A stretch of 52,488 nt of DNA from Candidatus Anaerobiospirillum merdipullorum (GCA_018883895.1 JAHLFG010000032.1:1-52488), one strand, 5' to 3'. Shown: positions 27,890 to 39,000, counted from the stretch's first letter. Program-made: numbers and translations. The notes: generated by a model not told the origin, from the letters alone.

Positions 27890-28649
27890 CGGCAAAAAAC
27901 TCCTGACTGTGACGCGCCAATTGCGCATGAAGATAGTTGCAATCAAGCTTAAAGGTGGTAGCTAGACTTGTCAGCACCTGTTGATAAAAATGAGGGCCTA
28001 AAAGCTTACCTGCATAATCACTTTCCAGCAGTATTTTACAAAAAGCATCGCTATAGCGCTCTTGTATGCTCTTTAGCAGGGCACAGTGCGGCTCGAGGGC
28101 CAGCTTACCAATACTAATATAGGCATTGAGCTTTAAATAGGCGTCCAATAAGGGAGTGGAGAGATTGACCCCATGCAGGCAAAAACGCAATTTGCCCTGA
28201 TAGGGGCGCAATAATGACAACAGCTCATTATGCGCTTTGACACAGTGAATACTTACCGGCAAATCGAAGTCAAAGGCTGCCTGCAACTGCAACTTTAACA
28301 CCTTAAGTTGCACCTCAAGCGGCGCTACAGCCAAAACTGTGGGGCGTTTATCCAGGCCACATTCACCAATGCCGGCGATAAATGGCGAGCGTAAGGCCTG
28401 ATAAAAATCTTGCGGGCTAAAACTTGCCGCCCATTGGGGGTGACAGCCAACAAAGAGGCGCACCTGGCGGCCAAATTGTTGCTTGAGGGCTATTAAGTGC
28501 GGCAACTCAGTCAGCGTCGCGCTCATACAGGCAAAATGCGTGACCCCTTGTAAGGTAGCCGCCTGCACATAGCGCTCAGGCGTAGGAGCTGCATGTAAAT
28601 GCAGATGCATATCATAAAGCGGCGCATTAAACTCTACGGGCCCCATCAT
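27852..28649 (-). CDS. TatD-family metal-dependent hydrolase
   Basis: A 265-residue TIM-barrel hydrolase of the TatD family, which are metal-dependent DNases or related phosphoesterases. Metal ligands are visible: HLH at 15-17, E96 in GIGECGLD, H135 and H140 in SIHCVKAH, and an aspartate in ILLESDYAG. E. coli has a TatD paralogue (YjjV) in the same prfC-to-serB neighbourhood, so this is probably the YjjV counterpart (inference). It is co-directional with serB and overlaps it. Two adjacent ATGs open the gene. Confidence 0.85.
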   Translation of the reverse strand: MMGPVEFNAPLYDMHLHLHAAPTPERYVQAATLQGVTHFACMSATLTELPHLIALKQQFGRQVRLFVGCHPQWAASFSPQDFYQALRSPFIAGIGECGLDKRPTVLAVAPLEVQLKVLKLQLQAAFDFDLPVSIHCVKAHNELLSLLRPYQGKLRFCLHGVNLSTPLLDAYLKLNAYISIGKLALEPHCALLKSIQERYSDAFCKILLESDYAGKLLGPHFYQQVLTSLATTFKLDCNYLHAQLARHSQEFFADGISFLSSTRTQ

Positions 28650-28683
28650 CCCCTACGACACTCCCACTTTGGCCTATCCCCTA

Positions 28684-28706
28684 CCTGCAGGTGTGGCACC
28701 TGCAGG
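28684..28706 (-). terminator. Perfect 10-bp hairpin after prfC, no U-tract
   Basis: CCTGCAGGTG and CACCTGCAGG pair perfectly around a 3-base loop, 7 bases after the prfC stop. The following minus-strand bases are TAGGGGATAG, so there is no U-tract. Confidence 0.55.
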
Positions 28707-28713
28707 CAAGAGA

Positions 28714-30306
28714 TTAATGCTCACGCGTGGCGCTAAAGACCACCTTAGGGTGACGCTCCATCTGCAAGTTGAGATTTACCATCGAGGTAGCAAGATAGGT
28801 AAGATTATCGCCACCATCCATGGCCAAGTTCTGCGGCACCTTACGCTCCAACTCTTCAATGGCCTTAGGATCGTCCGAGGACAACCAGCGTGCGGTGCTT
28901 ACCGGAATATTCTCATAACTTGCATCCACGCCATATTCATGCTTAAGTCGCGAGACTACCACATCAAATTGCAACACACCTACCGCGCCGACAATCAAAT
29001 CATTGTTAAGGATGGGACGGAAGACCTGTACGGCACCTTCCTCCGATAATTGCACCAAGCCCTTTAATAATTGCTTTTGCTTTAACGGATCTCTTAAGGT
29101 AATGCGCCGGAATAATTCAGGAGCAAAGTTTGGTATTCCGGAGAAGCGTAATTTCTCCCCTTGAGTAAAGGTATCACCAATGCGAATTGAGCCGTGATTG
29201 TGAATACCGATGATATCGCCGGCTACCGCACTTACCGCCAGATCGCGCTCCCCACCCATAAAGGTCACGGCATCGGAAATAGTCATTTCCTTGCCCACCC
29301 GCACTTGATAGAGTTTCATGCCCTTATGATAGGCTCCGGAAACAATGCGCATAAAGGCAATGCGATCGTGATGCTTGGGATCCATATTGGCCTGAATCTT
29401 AAAGATAAAGCCGGTAAGATTCTTTTCATCTGCCTTGACCGTGCGTACGTCAGTTTCACGAGCAAGCGGCGCAGGAGCCCAGGCACACAGGCCATCTAAC
29501 ATGCAATCGACACCAAAGTTACCCAAGGCCGTACCAAAGAAGACCGGGGTAAGCTCGCCTGCCAAAAAGGCCTCTTCATCAAAGGGATTGCTACCAGCTT
29601 CAATCAGCTCCAAATCCTCACGTAATTTAGCGGCCAAATCCTCGCCGACGGCGGCATCAAGCTCTGGATTGTCACGGCCTTTAATCACGCGTTTTTCCTG
29701 AATATGGAAGCCTTCACCGGAGTGATAGAGATAGGTCTCATCCTTTTGTAGATGATAGATACCCTTAAAGGACTTACCCGAACCAATAGGCCAGGTAATC
29801 GGCGCACATAAAATTTTCAGCTCCTTTTCTACCTCATCTAGGAGCTCTAAAGGATCGCGCGTCTCGCGGTCAAGCTTATTCATAAAGGTCAAAATCGGCG
29901 TGGAGCGTAAGCGAGTCACATCCATTAATTTACGCGTGCGCTCCTCCACACCCTTAGCCGCATCAATGACCATCAAGCAGGAGTCGACGGCAGTTAACAC
30001 GCGATAGGTATCTTCCGAGAAATCTTCGTGGCCCGGGGTGTCAAGCAAGTTGACAATACAGCCGCCATAGGGAAATTGCATCACCGAGGTCGATACAGAA
30101 ATACCACGCTCTTTTTCCATATCCATAAAATCCGAGCGGGCAAAAGAGCCGGTCGCACCACGACCTTTAACCTCACCGGCACGTTGAATCACAGACCCAA
30201 ATAAGAGTACCTTTTCGGTAATGGTGGTTTTACCGGCGTCCGGGTGGGAAATAATCGCAAAAGTCCGCCGCTTTGCAATCTCTAACAGCGTTTTATCCTC
30301 AGCCAT
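28714..30306 (-). CDS. prfC: Peptide chain release factor 3
   Basis: RF3 is a translational GTPase that recycles RF1/RF2 from the ribosome. The 530 residues match the E. coli length (529). The P-loop SHPDAGKTT (about 20-28), switch [14 protein letters not shown], and the C-terminal RF3 region with [15 protein letters not shown] are present. It is divergent from the small secreted protein gene. The start ATG has only a weak ribosome binding site (GGAAC). Confidence 0.97.
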   Translation of the reverse strand: MAEDKTLLEIAKRRTFAIISHPDAGKTTITEKVLLFGSVIQRAGEVKGRGATGSFARSDFMDMEKERGISVSTSVMQFPYGGCIVNLLDTPGHEDFSEDTYRVLTAVDSCLMVIDAAKGVEERTRKLMDVTRLRSTPILTFMNKLDRETRDPLELLDEVEKELKILCAPITWPIGSGKSFKGIYHLQKDETYLYHSGEGFHIQEKRVIKGRDNPELDAAVGEDLAAKLREDLELIEAGSNPFDEEAFLAGELTPVFFGTALGNFGVDCMLDGLCAWAPAPLARETDVRTVKADEKNLTGFIFKIQANMDPKHHDRIAFMRIVSGAYHKGMKLYQVRVGKEMTISDAVTFMGGERDLAVSAVAGDIIGIHNHGSIRIGDTFTQGEKLRFSGIPNFAPELFRRITLRDPLKQKQLLKGLVQLSEEGAVQVFRPILNNDLIVGAVGVLQFDVVVSRLKHEYGVDASYENIPVSTARWLSSDDPKAIEELERKVPQNLAMDGGDNLTYLATSMVNLNLQMERHPKVVFSATREH

Positions 30307-30439
30307 GATGTGTTCCGTAGTATCTAGTCGTCATCAGCCTCATCCTCCCTCAAAACCGCGCGAAAGATGAGCTTAGTAAATTAATCTGTAAGAATTTTTC
30401 TTAATGCAGGCGTGCCAATGTCGGCACCCGGGAAAATAG

Positions 30440-30448
30440 TGCTATATT
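30440..30448 (+). promoter_or_regulatory. Predicted extended -10 promoter for the small secreted protein
   Basis: TG at 30440-30441 followed by one base and TATATT (30443-30448) forms an extended -10 element. No -35 is evident. It lies about 58 bases before the start codon. Confidence 0.5.
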
Positions 30449-30505
30449 CTCTTACAAAGTGCACTTTTTCTCAAGTCTGCACCCCCAACCCTTAAAGGAG
30501 GTTTT

Positions 30506-30805
30506 ATGTACAAAACCTTAACCTTGGGCACAAGTTTAGCCCTGCTTACCATGAGCTTGACCCTACCGGCCTTAGCCGCCCCCTATGCCATTCCGCAACC
30601 AACGCTTAAATCCTGCAGTGATGATCGGATCTTACAGGAGCTTACGGACAATATTTCCAATGGCACTTTAAGTGGCGAGGAAAACTTAATGGCAAGTCTT
30701 AACTTTGTGCAATCCTGTCAGGACATGCTCTATGCCGATGATGCTCCCTATAAACAACGTAGTAGAGCAAATCAGGCCGCTTCCGCTACCACTCTGCATA
30801 ATTAA
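30506..30805 (+). CDS. Small secreted protein of unknown function
   Basis: I do not recognise this 99-residue protein. It has a clear Sec signal peptide (MYKTLTLGTSLALL... to ALAA, about residues 1-24) and a mature part of about 75 residues with two cysteines (SCSDD and QSCQD) that could form one disulfide. The pattern Cys-Ser-Asp-Asp...Gly-Glu-Glu-Asn...Ser-Cys-Gln suggests a small helical periplasmic protein. A near-perfect AAAGGAGG precedes the ATG, so it is likely well translated. It stands alone between prfC (divergent) and the tRNA genes. Confidence 0.8.
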   Translation: MYKTLTLGTSLALLTMSLTLPALAAPYAIPQPTLKSCSDDRILQELTDNISNGTLSGEENLMASLNFVQSCQDMLYADDAPYKQRSRANQAASATTLHN

Positions 30806-30869
30806 ATAAGTTTAAAATATATAAATAAAAGTTATTTTGTAGTTTAGGTTAAATTTTTGCCAAATTTAG

Positions 30870-30897
30870 TTGACAGCTAATTTTAGTTCTTTATAAT
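30870..30897 (+). promoter_or_regulatory. Consensus sigma70 promoter for the tRNA-Ala pair
   Basis: TTGACA (30870-30875) and TATAAT (30892-30897) are both perfect consensus hexamers with a 16-base spacer. A GC-rich TCCCGC discriminator follows, as expected for a stable-RNA promoter under stringent control. The first tRNA begins 20 bases later. Confidence 0.9.
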
Positions 30898-30916
30898 TAG
30901 TCCCGCTTTACGACAT

Positions 30917-30992
<76 letters not shown>

Positions 30993-31008
30993 GACGTAAA
31001 GACAAGTT

Positions 31009-31084
31009 GGGGGTATAGCTCAGCTGGGAGAGCATCTGCTTTGCAAGCAGAGGGTCTGCGGTTCGATCCCGCATACCTCCACCA
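31009..31084 (+). tRNA. tRNA-Ala (TGC anticodon)
   Basis: A 76-base tRNA with encoded CCA, 16 bases after the first. The anticodon arm TCTGCTTTGCAAGCAGA gives TGC. G3-U70 is again present. The two genes are surely transcribed together from the promoter at 30870-30897. No clear terminator follows before tolC. Confidence 0.97.
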
Positions 31085-31180
31085 CGCACCTTGAACATCA
31101 GTTGCCCCGTACCAGCGTGTTGCATGACTGTGCCATACCAGCGATTTTGCGCAAAGTGCACAATTGACCAACGCCCATTT

Positions 31181-31189
31181 TGTTATACT
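31181..31189 (+). promoter_or_regulatory. Predicted extended -10 promoter for the TolC-family gene
   Basis: TG (31181-31182), one base, then TATACT (31184-31189) makes an extended -10. A TTGACC at 31164-31169 is only 14 bases away, too close for an ideal -35. The leader to the ATG would be about 40 bases. Confidence 0.6.
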
Positions 31190-31235
31190 GCACGTTAACA
31201 AACTGTGTACACAGCATTTTGAGGAAATGCCCTAT

Positions 31236-32564
31236 ATGCGCTGCAAAATTGCTTTGCTCGCACTGGCAGTGAGTACATGCTTGCCCACTATGGCCAGTGC
31301 CGAAGATTTAATGGATATCTATAAAGAAGCCTATGTCAAAGATCCGATAGTCCTGCAGGCTAAGGCCAATCGTAATACCGCCCTAGCTGCTGTGGATGAG
31401 GCTACGGCCGCTTTATTACCGCAAATTGATGTGGTGGGCTCACTGTCGGCCAATCACACCAGCATCATGCCCGGCACCAATGAGCGTGCCGATGCGCGCA
31501 CCGCCTCCGCCGGCATCAATTTATCGCAGGCCTTATGGCGTCATGCCAGCTGGGCTTCGCGCACCATTGCCCAAAAGACAGCGGCACAACAGGATTTAGT
31601 GTATAACGATGCGCTACAAAATCTCATTATGCGCACCGCCACCGCCTACTTTAATATCTTAAGTGCCCGCGATAACTTGACCTTTGCCAAGGCCTATCAA
31701 GAGGCTTTACGTTTGCAATTAAATGAAGCCACCCGCCGCTTCCAGGTAGGCTTAATTGCTGAAACCGATCAATTACAAGCGCAGGCTGATTATGATTTAT
31801 CCTCGGCACAAGTTATTGCCGCAGAAAATCAGCTCATTAATTCCTATGAGGAATTGCGCAAGCTCATTGGCCGCACTACTTCAGATTTAGCCGAGCTTGA
31901 TGCCAAGCGCTTCTCGCCCATGCCGGTACAACGCTCGCGGCAAAATATCTTGCAGACTGCCGAAGAAAATAACTTAGCCCTGCAGGCTGCCATTATTGGC
32001 CGCGATATTGCCAAGGACAATATCACCTTAGCGCAAACCGGCCATGAACCGACTTTAGATTTAGTCGGTAGCCTGTCTACCAGTTACTCCGACTATAGCA
32101 CCGAAGTGCCCAATGCGCAGGAAGATGGCAATACCCATGAAGGCACGATTGGCATTACCTTAAACCTACCGGTCTTCCATGGCGGTGCCGTGACGGCGCA
32201 AGTTAAGCAAGCTGAAGAGCAATATGTGGTGGCCAGTGAAAACTTAGAGAACACCCATCGCACGGTGGTAGCTGACGTTAACAATGGCTATAACAATGTC
32301 AGTGCCGCCATCAGCTCGGTGCGCGCCTATGAGCAATTGGTCAAATCCGCTGAGTCGTCTTTACGCTCGGTTAAGGCCGGTTACGAGGTCGGTACGCGGA
32401 CCATGAGCGATGTGTTAGATGCCACCCAAAGCTTCTATAGCGCACAAGAAAGCCTGTCGGCTGCCCGTTATAACTACATTATTTCGCGTTTAAGCCTGCT
32501 CTATACTCAAGGCACCCTGACGGTGGCCGATATTGAAGCGGTAAATCGCGGTTTAATTGACTAA
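31236..32564 (+). CDS. tolC: TolC-family outer-membrane channel
   Basis: TolC-type proteins form trimeric outer-membrane tunnels for type I secretion and drug efflux. The 442-residue product has a signal peptide (MRCKIALLALAV... to MASAED) followed by the family opening LMDIYKEAYVKDPIVLQAKA, long helices with the paired repeat (ETDQLQAQADYDLSSAQV and the GTRTMSDVLDATQSFYSAQ half), and beta strands near LDLVGSLSTSY and ITLNLPVF. The ATG at 31236 sits 9 bases after GAGGAA; an ATG three codons earlier is too close to it. It has no pump or adaptor gene beside it, as with E. coli tolC. Confidence 0.92.
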   Translation: MRCKIALLALAVSTCLPTMASAEDLMDIYKEAYVKDPIVLQAKANRNTALAAVDEATAALLPQIDVVGSLSANHTSIMPGTNERADARTASAGINLSQALWRHASWASRTIAQKTAAQQDLVYNDALQNLIMRTATAYFNILSARDNLTFAKAYQEALRLQLNEATRRFQVGLIAETDQLQAQADYDLSSAQVIAAENQLINSYEELRKLIGRTTSDLAELDAKRFSPMPVQRSRQNILQTAEENNLALQAAIIGRDIAKDNITLAQTGHEPTLDLVGSLSTSYSDYSTEVPNAQEDGNTHEGTIGITLNLPVFHGGAVTAQVKQAEEQYVVASENLENTHRTVVADVNNGYNNVSAAISSVRAYEQLVKSAESSLRSVKAGYEVGTRTMSDVLDATQSFYSAQESLSAARYNYIISRLSLLYTQGTLTVADIEAVNRGLID

Positions 32565-32572
32565 GACTCCTC

Positions 32573-32592
32573 GCGCGGCCAGATGGCCGCGC
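32573..32592. terminator. Strong GC hairpin between convergent tolC and MFS genes
   Basis: GCGCGGCC and GGCCGCGC pair perfectly around a 4-base loop, 8 bases after the tolC stop. The plus-strand tail is CTTCTTAG, a weak T-tract; the minus-strand tail has none. Confidence 0.65.
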
Positions 32593-32614
32593 CTTCTTAG
32601 AGCTTAATCTTTTA

Positions 32615-34033
32615 CTAATCGTCTCTTCTGTCGCGCAAACGTCCCAAGGAGCGTAGCGGCACCCCTTCCATTAAGCGATTTTCAATTCCTTCAAGCGAGG
32701 CGCTGGAGGTATTCGGCACCACCTGTAGACACAATAAGGTCAAAAGCACTGAGCAAAGTAAACACAGTCCAAAGAGCAAGGTAAAGCCTAGGACGGCCAC
32801 CAATTGATAGTAAACCTGCATGACAAATAAGGAAGCCACAGCAGAGGTAATCAAGACACAAATGGCGGCAAACTCCCGCCCGCGCCCGGGGCTTAATTCG
32901 GGCAAGAGAAGCGCTAAGAGGCCTACTAATAAGATGGTCGCCGCGTAGATATACAGCAATACCCCTAAGGTGATAAAGAGTGGGGCAAAGAAGAGCGTGG
33001 AGCCTAAGAAGCCTAAGAAAAGTAAGAGTAGCGCCAGATTAATTAACAAGGCCGCCCCACACAAAAGTACCCGCCTGCCAATTCTATCGGCCATCAGCGC
33101 AGCGGTAACGGTACCAAAGAAGACTACTGCACAGGCGGCCTTTAACAGGCCATAGGTCAAATCATAGCTTTGATAGCGCACCACATCATGTTGCAATAAG
33201 AAAAGATCAGAAAGCGCAAAGGGTACTAAGGTCAGGCCAGAGGCATGTAGCAATAAGGTCAGGCAAATTAAAGTCCAAAAGACATAGCGAAAGGCGGCAC
33301 TTTGAAAGAAAAATTGCGCGCCGCGCGTCTCTTGGCGAAAGCCTTCATTAATGCCGGCAAGTTCACGGGCGGCAATGCTCATATTAAGCCGCAGGCGAAA
33401 TAAAACACTTAAAGCCCTATCAGACTGACCGACGCTGGCCAAATAGCGCGGACTTTCAGGAAGGCGCAGGACTGCAATAATTAACAACAATAAGTTAAAG
33501 ATGCACAAGCCCAAGGCCATCACCGGCATGCCGTGAATGGGATTGATTTCCCGCGTGATGACGGCTAAGAAAATGCCGCCTGAGAGTAAGACCCACGGCA
33601 GACAACAGGCCAAACCGCGCTGACGTGGAAGTGTAATTTCAGCGCAATATAAAATGGCAGAGAACAAGAACAAGGCGGCGGCAAAACCGATGACAAATTG
33701 CGTGCACAATAAAATCGAGAGATTCGGGGCAAACATCGAGGCGATGATACTTAAAATACCCAAGGCAGCTCCACATAAAAGGCATAACCTACGCCCTGAG
33801 CCGTAGTTTAAAAAGCCTCCCAAGAAAAAGCCCAAGATGAGCCCCAAGATAAAGGTGCCTAAGATGACATCGCCTTCATTGCCACTTAAGATGAAAAAAT
33901 CATTTAAAAACTGCTGATTGACAAAGAGTTGGCCTAAATCATAGCCAAAGCTCAAACTAAGTAAGGCACATAACAAGGCATACTGTAGCGGTTTGGCGCT
34001 CTCTTCGGCATTAAACGCCCACATTTTTAACAT
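32615..34033 (-). CDS. MFS transporter, sugar porter type
   Basis: A 472-residue inner-membrane protein with about 12 predicted helices. The sugar-porter hallmark PESPRYL lies near residue 193 at the end of helix 6, and the duplicated loop motifs appear as NYGSGRRLCLLCG and DRIGRRVLLCG. The cytoplasmic loop between halves is short and helical. The substrate cannot be read from sequence; hexoses, pentoses and inositol are usual for this family. GGAG lies 7 bases before the ATG. It stands alone, divergent from hldE. Confidence 0.85.
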   Translation of the reverse strand: MLKMWAFNAEESAKPLQYALLCALLSLSFGYDLGQLFVNQQFLNDFFILSGNEGDVILGTFILGLILGFFLGGFLNYGSGRRLCLLCGAALGILSIIASMFAPNLSILLCTQFVIGFAAALFLFSAILYCAEITLPRQRGLACCLPWVLLSGGIFLAVITREINPIHGMPVMALGLCIFNLLLLIIAVLRLPESPRYLASVGQSDRALSVLFRLRLNMSIAARELAGINEGFRQETRGAQFFFQSAAFRYVFWTLICLTLLLHASGLTLVPFALSDLFLLQHDVVRYQSYDLTYGLLKAACAVVFFGTVTAALMADRIGRRVLLCGAALLINLALLLLFLGFLGSTLFFAPLFITLGVLLYIYAATILLVGLLALLLPELSPGRGREFAAICVLITSAVASLFVMQVYYQLVAVLGFTLLFGLCLLCSVLLTLLCLQVVPNTSSASLEGIENRLMEGVPLRSLGRLRDRRDD

Positions 34034-34129
34034 TCAAGCTCTCCATTGATCTTGGCCGTCATTGTAGCAAAGCGCGCCGCTGCTTCAGCGTTCAGGCATC
34101 AAATAGGATGCAAAATTGCCCTTACACGT

Positions 34130-34135
34130 TATAAT
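34130..34135 (+). promoter_or_regulatory. Predicted -10 element for hldE
   Basis: A perfect TATAAT lies about 42 bases before the hldE start codon. No convincing -35 is present at 16-18 bases. Confidence 0.45.
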
Positions 34136-34176
34136 TTTCCCATTAAGACCCATTTTGGACAGGAGTCAATTTATTT

Positions 34177-35610
34177 ATGCCCGCTCTGCATATCCCCACT
34201 TTCAGCGGCAAGGTCACCGTCATCGGTGATGTGATGCTCGATCGCTATTGGTCAGGTCCGGCCAGCCGTATTTCCCCCGAAGCTCCCGTACCGGTAGTTA
34301 AAATCACCAAACGTGAAGATCGCGCCGGTGGAGCGGCTAATGTCGCCATCAATATTACCGCCTTAGGTGCCCCGTGTACCTTAGTGGGCATTGTCGGTAC
34401 CGATGAAGCCGCCGATAAATTAAGCTCCTTGGTAATAGAGAAAAAGGTCACACCTAATTTTATCGCCAGCAGTGCAGTTCCGACCATTACTAAGTTGCGC
34501 GTCTTAAGTCGCAATCAGCAATTATTACGCGCCGACTTTGAAGAGGGCTATGCAGACATCGATAATGGGCGAATGTTACAGGCACTGCGCCAAAGCATCC
34601 GTGATAATTGTAAAGTCATCATTTGCTCGGACTATGGTAAGGGCGCCTTGGCCTCAGTCCAACAAATGATCCGTTTGGCGCGCGATCATCATATCCCGGT
34701 ACTTATTGATCCCAAGGGTACTGACTTTACACGTTATCGTGGCGCTTCCCTGCTGACCCCCAATTTAAGTGAGTTTGAGGCGGTGGCCGGTAAGGTTAAA
34801 GATGAAAACGATCTCGTGACCAAGGGCCTTAAAATGATCGCAGATTTTAATCTAGATGCCCTGCTCGTCACCCGCTCGGAAGATGGCATGTCGCTGCTCC
34901 GCCCGGGACTGCCGGCAGTACATCTGCCCACCCATGCGCGCGAGGTCTATGATGTCACCGGTGCCGGAGATACCGTCATTGCCACCTTAGGCGCCTGTTT
35001 GGCCGCGGGACTTGATTTAGTCTCCTCCTGTGAAATTGCCAATCATGCTGCCGGCATTGTGGTCGGTAAATTGGGTACCTCCACCGCCTCACCTGAGGAA
35101 ATTCAAGCTGAACTTGAAGGGCATGGCGTTAGCCAAGGTGGCGTGGTGAGTGAAGATGAGCTATTGAGCATCGTCGCGCGTTTAAAGAGTCAAGGCAAAC
35201 GCATTGTGATGACCAACGGCTGCTTTGATATTCTCCATCAAGGGCATGTCGATTATCTGCAACAGGCGCGTGCCCTAGGAGACGTGCTCATTGTAGCGGT
35301 CAATTCTGATGCCTCAGTCTCGCGCTTAAAAGGCCCCACCCGCCCGATTGTGCCGCTTAAAAATCGTATGGGCCTGCTTGCCGCCCTGTCTTGTGTGGAC
35401 TATGTGGTGCCCTTTGACAGCGATACCCCGCAGGCCTTGATTGCCAAGGTGCTACCGCACATCTTGGTCAAAGGTGGGGATTATCGCGTGGAGCAAATTG
35501 CCGGGCATGAGGAAGTCTTGGCCAATGGTGGACAGGTCATTATCCTGCCCTTTACCCCAGGCTTCTCCACCTCCGCCATCGTCAAACGCATTGCCGAGGG
35601 GATGCACTAA
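34177..35610 (+). CDS. hldE: Bifunctional heptose kinase / ADP-heptose synthase
   Basis: HldE makes ADP-heptose for the LPS inner core. The 477 residues match E. coli. The N-terminal ribokinase-like domain shows [25 protein letters not shown] (in part: [11 protein letters not shown]), [18 protein letters not shown] and the catalytic [15 protein letters not shown]. The C-terminal nucleotidyltransferase has [17 protein letters not shown] and [14 protein letters not shown]. The stop overlaps the next ATG by one base, coupling it to the rhodanese gene. Confidence 0.97.
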   Translation: MPALHIPTFSGKVTVIGDVMLDRYWSGPASRISPEAPVPVVKITKREDRAGGAANVAINITALGAPCTLVGIVGTDEAADKLSSLVIEKKVTPNFIASSAVPTITKLRVLSRNQQLLRADFEEGYADIDNGRMLQALRQSIRDNCKVIICSDYGKGALASVQQMIRLARDHHIPVLIDPKGTDFTRYRGASLLTPNLSEFEAVAGKVKDENDLVTKGLKMIADFNLDALLVTRSEDGMSLLRPGLPAVHLPTHAREVYDVTGAGDTVIATLGACLAAGLDLVSSCEIANHAAGIVVGKLGTSTASPEEIQAELEGHGVSQGGVVSEDELLSIVARLKSQGKRIVMTNGCFDILHQGHVDYLQQARALGDVLIVAVNSDASVSRLKGPTRPIVPLKNRMGLLAALSCVDYVVPFDSDTPQALIAKVLPHILVKGGDYRVEQIAGHEEVLANGGQVIILPFTPGFSTSAIVKRIAEGMH

Positions 35611-36002
35611 TGTTCCCCTCCTTTGGCGTCAGTAATAATGAGGACATCCTGACGGACTTTTCTTTAGTCCCCGGGATGCAGACCATTGCGCAAAATGTGG
35701 CCAATGCCTTAATTGAAACGCACCCTGAGTACAGCCTTATTGACGTGCGTACCCCCGAGGAATTTGTCCTCGGGCATATTAGCCTTGCCCATAATGTGCC
35801 CTTGGAGTTAATTAAGCGGCAGCCGCAAGCTGCCCTCTTGCCGGGGGCCACGCTTGACACCCCCATCTTGCTTTACTGCCGCTCCGGACGGCGCTCCTTA
35901 GAGGCCGCCCATCTTTTAGTGAAGGCTGGCTTTAAGTATGTGCTCGATTTTGGCGGCGTCATCACCTGGCAGTATGGTTTAACGGCAGGTCCCCAGCCTT
36001 AA
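35610..36002 (+). CDS. Rhodanese-like domain protein
   Basis: A 130-residue single rhodanese domain, probably a sulfurtransferase. YSLIDVRTPEEFVLGHI (about 41-57) is the typical first motif, and the active-site loop is LLYCRSGRRS with C90. No signal peptide is evident. Its ATG overlaps the hldE stop (TAATG), so it is translationally coupled. Its stop lies only 6 bases from the stop of the convergent helicase gene, leaving no room for a terminator. A specific role is unknown. Confidence 0.9.
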   Translation: MFPSFGVSNNEDILTDFSLVPGMQTIAQNVANALIETHPEYSLIDVRTPEEFVLGHISLAHNVPLELIKRQPQAALLPGATLDTPILLYCRSGRRSLEAAHLLVKAGFKYVLDFGGVITWQYGLTAGPQP

Positions 36003-36008
36003 CTTTAC

Positions 36009-39000
36009 CTAACTTGGCATAGTACCCAGGCCCAAGAATACATCCGGGATCGGATGATCAAGGCGCAATTGCATGCTAATGGGCTTGGAGCCGCTATAGC
36101 TCTGACAATGCCCGGTTCCCAGACAGGTATAGGGCATCGGCAATGCCGATCCCTCCTCCTTTACCGTGCGCACAAAGATGATTTTGCGCGCCTTGGGATC
36201 GACATAGCGTCTGCCAACCCCACTGTCAGGCTTAGTGGCATTGGGGCTTTGCCAATGCAGATGTTGCTTATCCAGCACCCCATCGGCATAACGCGTACGT
36301 CGGCCAAAGCCGCGCTCTTTTTGTAGCGTCACAAAGATAAAGTCGCTGTTAAAGCTATTTGAAAAGGAGACCCCATTCATTTTTTGCGACAGCGAAATTC
36401 CCCCGGCGCAGAGGGCCTGTTGCGTGGTATAAGTGCCATAGACGGTAAGTGGCAACCGCGTGACAAAACTCTCCTCACTTAAAGCGGCATGACTTAAACG
36501 ATAGTGCATCAGTCCGCATATTTCATCCTTAAGGGCCCTCACCTGCCGCACCGGCTCTAAAGCCGCTTGCCAGGCCATATCCGTCTTAGATGGTTGCTTG
36601 TCAAACAACGAGACATAAAACATCTGCAAATAGCGCATTTGTAGCGCATCCAGCCCCGCCATCCCTTTATCTAAATACTGCAAGATGGTGTGGATTAACT
36701 TTACATCATTGACATGGCGCAGACGTAAACAGGCTGAACAGACCTCCTCCTCTAAGACAGCGTTGGAAAGCTCCACCTGCTCCCCGGCAAGTCTTTGCAA
36801 GCGATAAAAGCTATTTATCTGCTTGGACTTTCGCTTGGCATAAAGCAGTGCGGGATTTAAATATAAGAGATCAAAAAACTCGTTATAGGCTGGCTTGCGC
36901 TGTAATTGCGCGCTCAGGCGCTGATATTGCGATAGTAAATACTCATCCTTACTTTGCCCCACCGACAAAGTCTCTAAAATCGCCTCCTTGGCCTTACGCT
37001 CCAAGCTCAGGGCACAGCCTAGCGGCAAATCAGGAAAGCCGCGCTTAATTTGCTCTTTAATCGCACTAGGGCGTGTGAGCATGGCATTAAATTTGGCGGC
37101 AAAGTCATATTCCTTATTGGCCTGTCCAATAAAATCCAGCACCAAGAGTGCCTCTTTATGCCCCTCCTCATAGCGTCGCAGACCGCGACCCAATTGCTGA
37201 ATAAAAATAGTCAGCGACTGCGTCGGACGCAAAAAGATCACCACATTGACACAGGGGATGTCGACACCTTCATTGAACATATCGACGGTAAATAGGAATT
37301 TGACTTCCCCACTTTTTAATGCCTCAAGGGCAAGCTTACGCTCCTTGGGATCGGTAAGCTCCGAGTGCACCGCCTTACTAGGGATGCCGGCCTGATTAAA
37401 ACAATCGGCCATAAATTTAGCATGGCTAATATTGACGCAAAAGCCCAAGGCATGCAGTCTATCCACCTCCCCATCAGTAAACTGCCGTACCTTATTAATA
37501 ATCAAGTCAGCGCGGGCACGGGCCAGCTCACCCTTGGTGTAGAGATCGCCAAGTTCGTGCGTGTCATAATTACCCCGCTTCCACGCCACCTGCTTTAAGT
37601 CCACATTATCGCTCACCCCATAGTAGATAAAGGGCACCAACAAGCCGCGCTCAATGGCCTCAGGCAAACGAATTTCGGCACTAATGGTGTGATTAAAGTG
37701 AGGTAGAAGATCGCGCCCATCCATGCGCTCAGGGGTGGCGGTCAGACCCAATAAAATTTGCGGGTCAAAATAGTGGCGGTCAAATAGCCGCTCGTAGCTG
37801 TGCGCCATGCCATGATGTACCTCATCGATGACGATATAGGAAAAATATTTGGGGTCGGACAAATAGGGATGGCTTTTAAGATCCAGGCGATTTAACGTAC
37901 TGATGGAGGCAAAGACATATTGCCACTGCGTGGGCTTTTGCTCAGCATTGAGGATTTCTCCATTATCTGACCATGACAGGACGCGTGCAAAGGTCGCTTG
38001 GGCCTGCTGCAATATTTCCACGCGATGGGCGACAAATAAAAGCCGCGCTTGCGGATGCTCCCGTGTAAAGGCATAAAAGTCAAAGGCGGCGAGCATGGTC
38101 TTGCCGGTGCCGGTGGCGGCGACCACCAAATTACGATAATTGCCCGTCGCACGCTGAGCCTGCAACTGCCTTAAGATTTGTCGCTGATGCGGGAAAAGCT
38201 CAGGTTTAAACTGCCCGCCGTCAGCGTCAAAAGTGGTCCCCACACGCCCATAGTTTTGTCGCTCACGCGCTAAAACCTCCTGCAAGTGCTCTAAATTGTG
38301 AGGCGTAATGCAAACAAAGCTGTCATCGCTACAATAAGCCCTGCAGGCAGCAAGGAGACGGTCAAATAACTGCGGCTCGCGATAGGCACTGATGCGTAAA
38401 TTCCACTCCAGGCCCTTAGTTAAGGCCATGGCCGAGAGATTGGATGAGCCGACAAAAGCGGTGGAAAAGCCGCTATGGCGCACAAAGAGATAACCCTTGG
38501 CATGCATGCGCGTTTGCAGGCTATCAAAGCTGATGCGCACCTGACAATTAGGCAGGGTCAATAAGGTTGCCACCGCCTGTGCCTGCGTGGCGCCGGTATA
38601 GGTGGTACCCAAGACATAGAGCTTGTGCCCGGCATTGCAAAAACGGCGTAAATCATCCTCTAAGATTTTTACTGCGCTAGCGCGAATAAAGGACACCACC
38701 AGCCAGGCCTCATCGGCCGTCTGCAATTCCTCTTTAAGAGCTGCCAGCATGCTCTGCCCGCCCCTACCGGTAAAGAGCGCATGCTCTGACAAGGGCAAGC
38801 TGGGAACAAAGGACTTATCAAAATTGCCCGGCACCATCCCGGAGGCAAAGTAATAGCGCAGGATTTTAAGCGGCTGACTTATGCGCTCGCCTACCTGCAA
38901 GGTGGCCAAGATCTTATCAATAAGCGCCGCAGCCTGCTGCGTATCGCCCTTGCCTAAGGCATCTTCGATTAAGGGGTGAATAAAGGTGGTAAGTAGCGCG

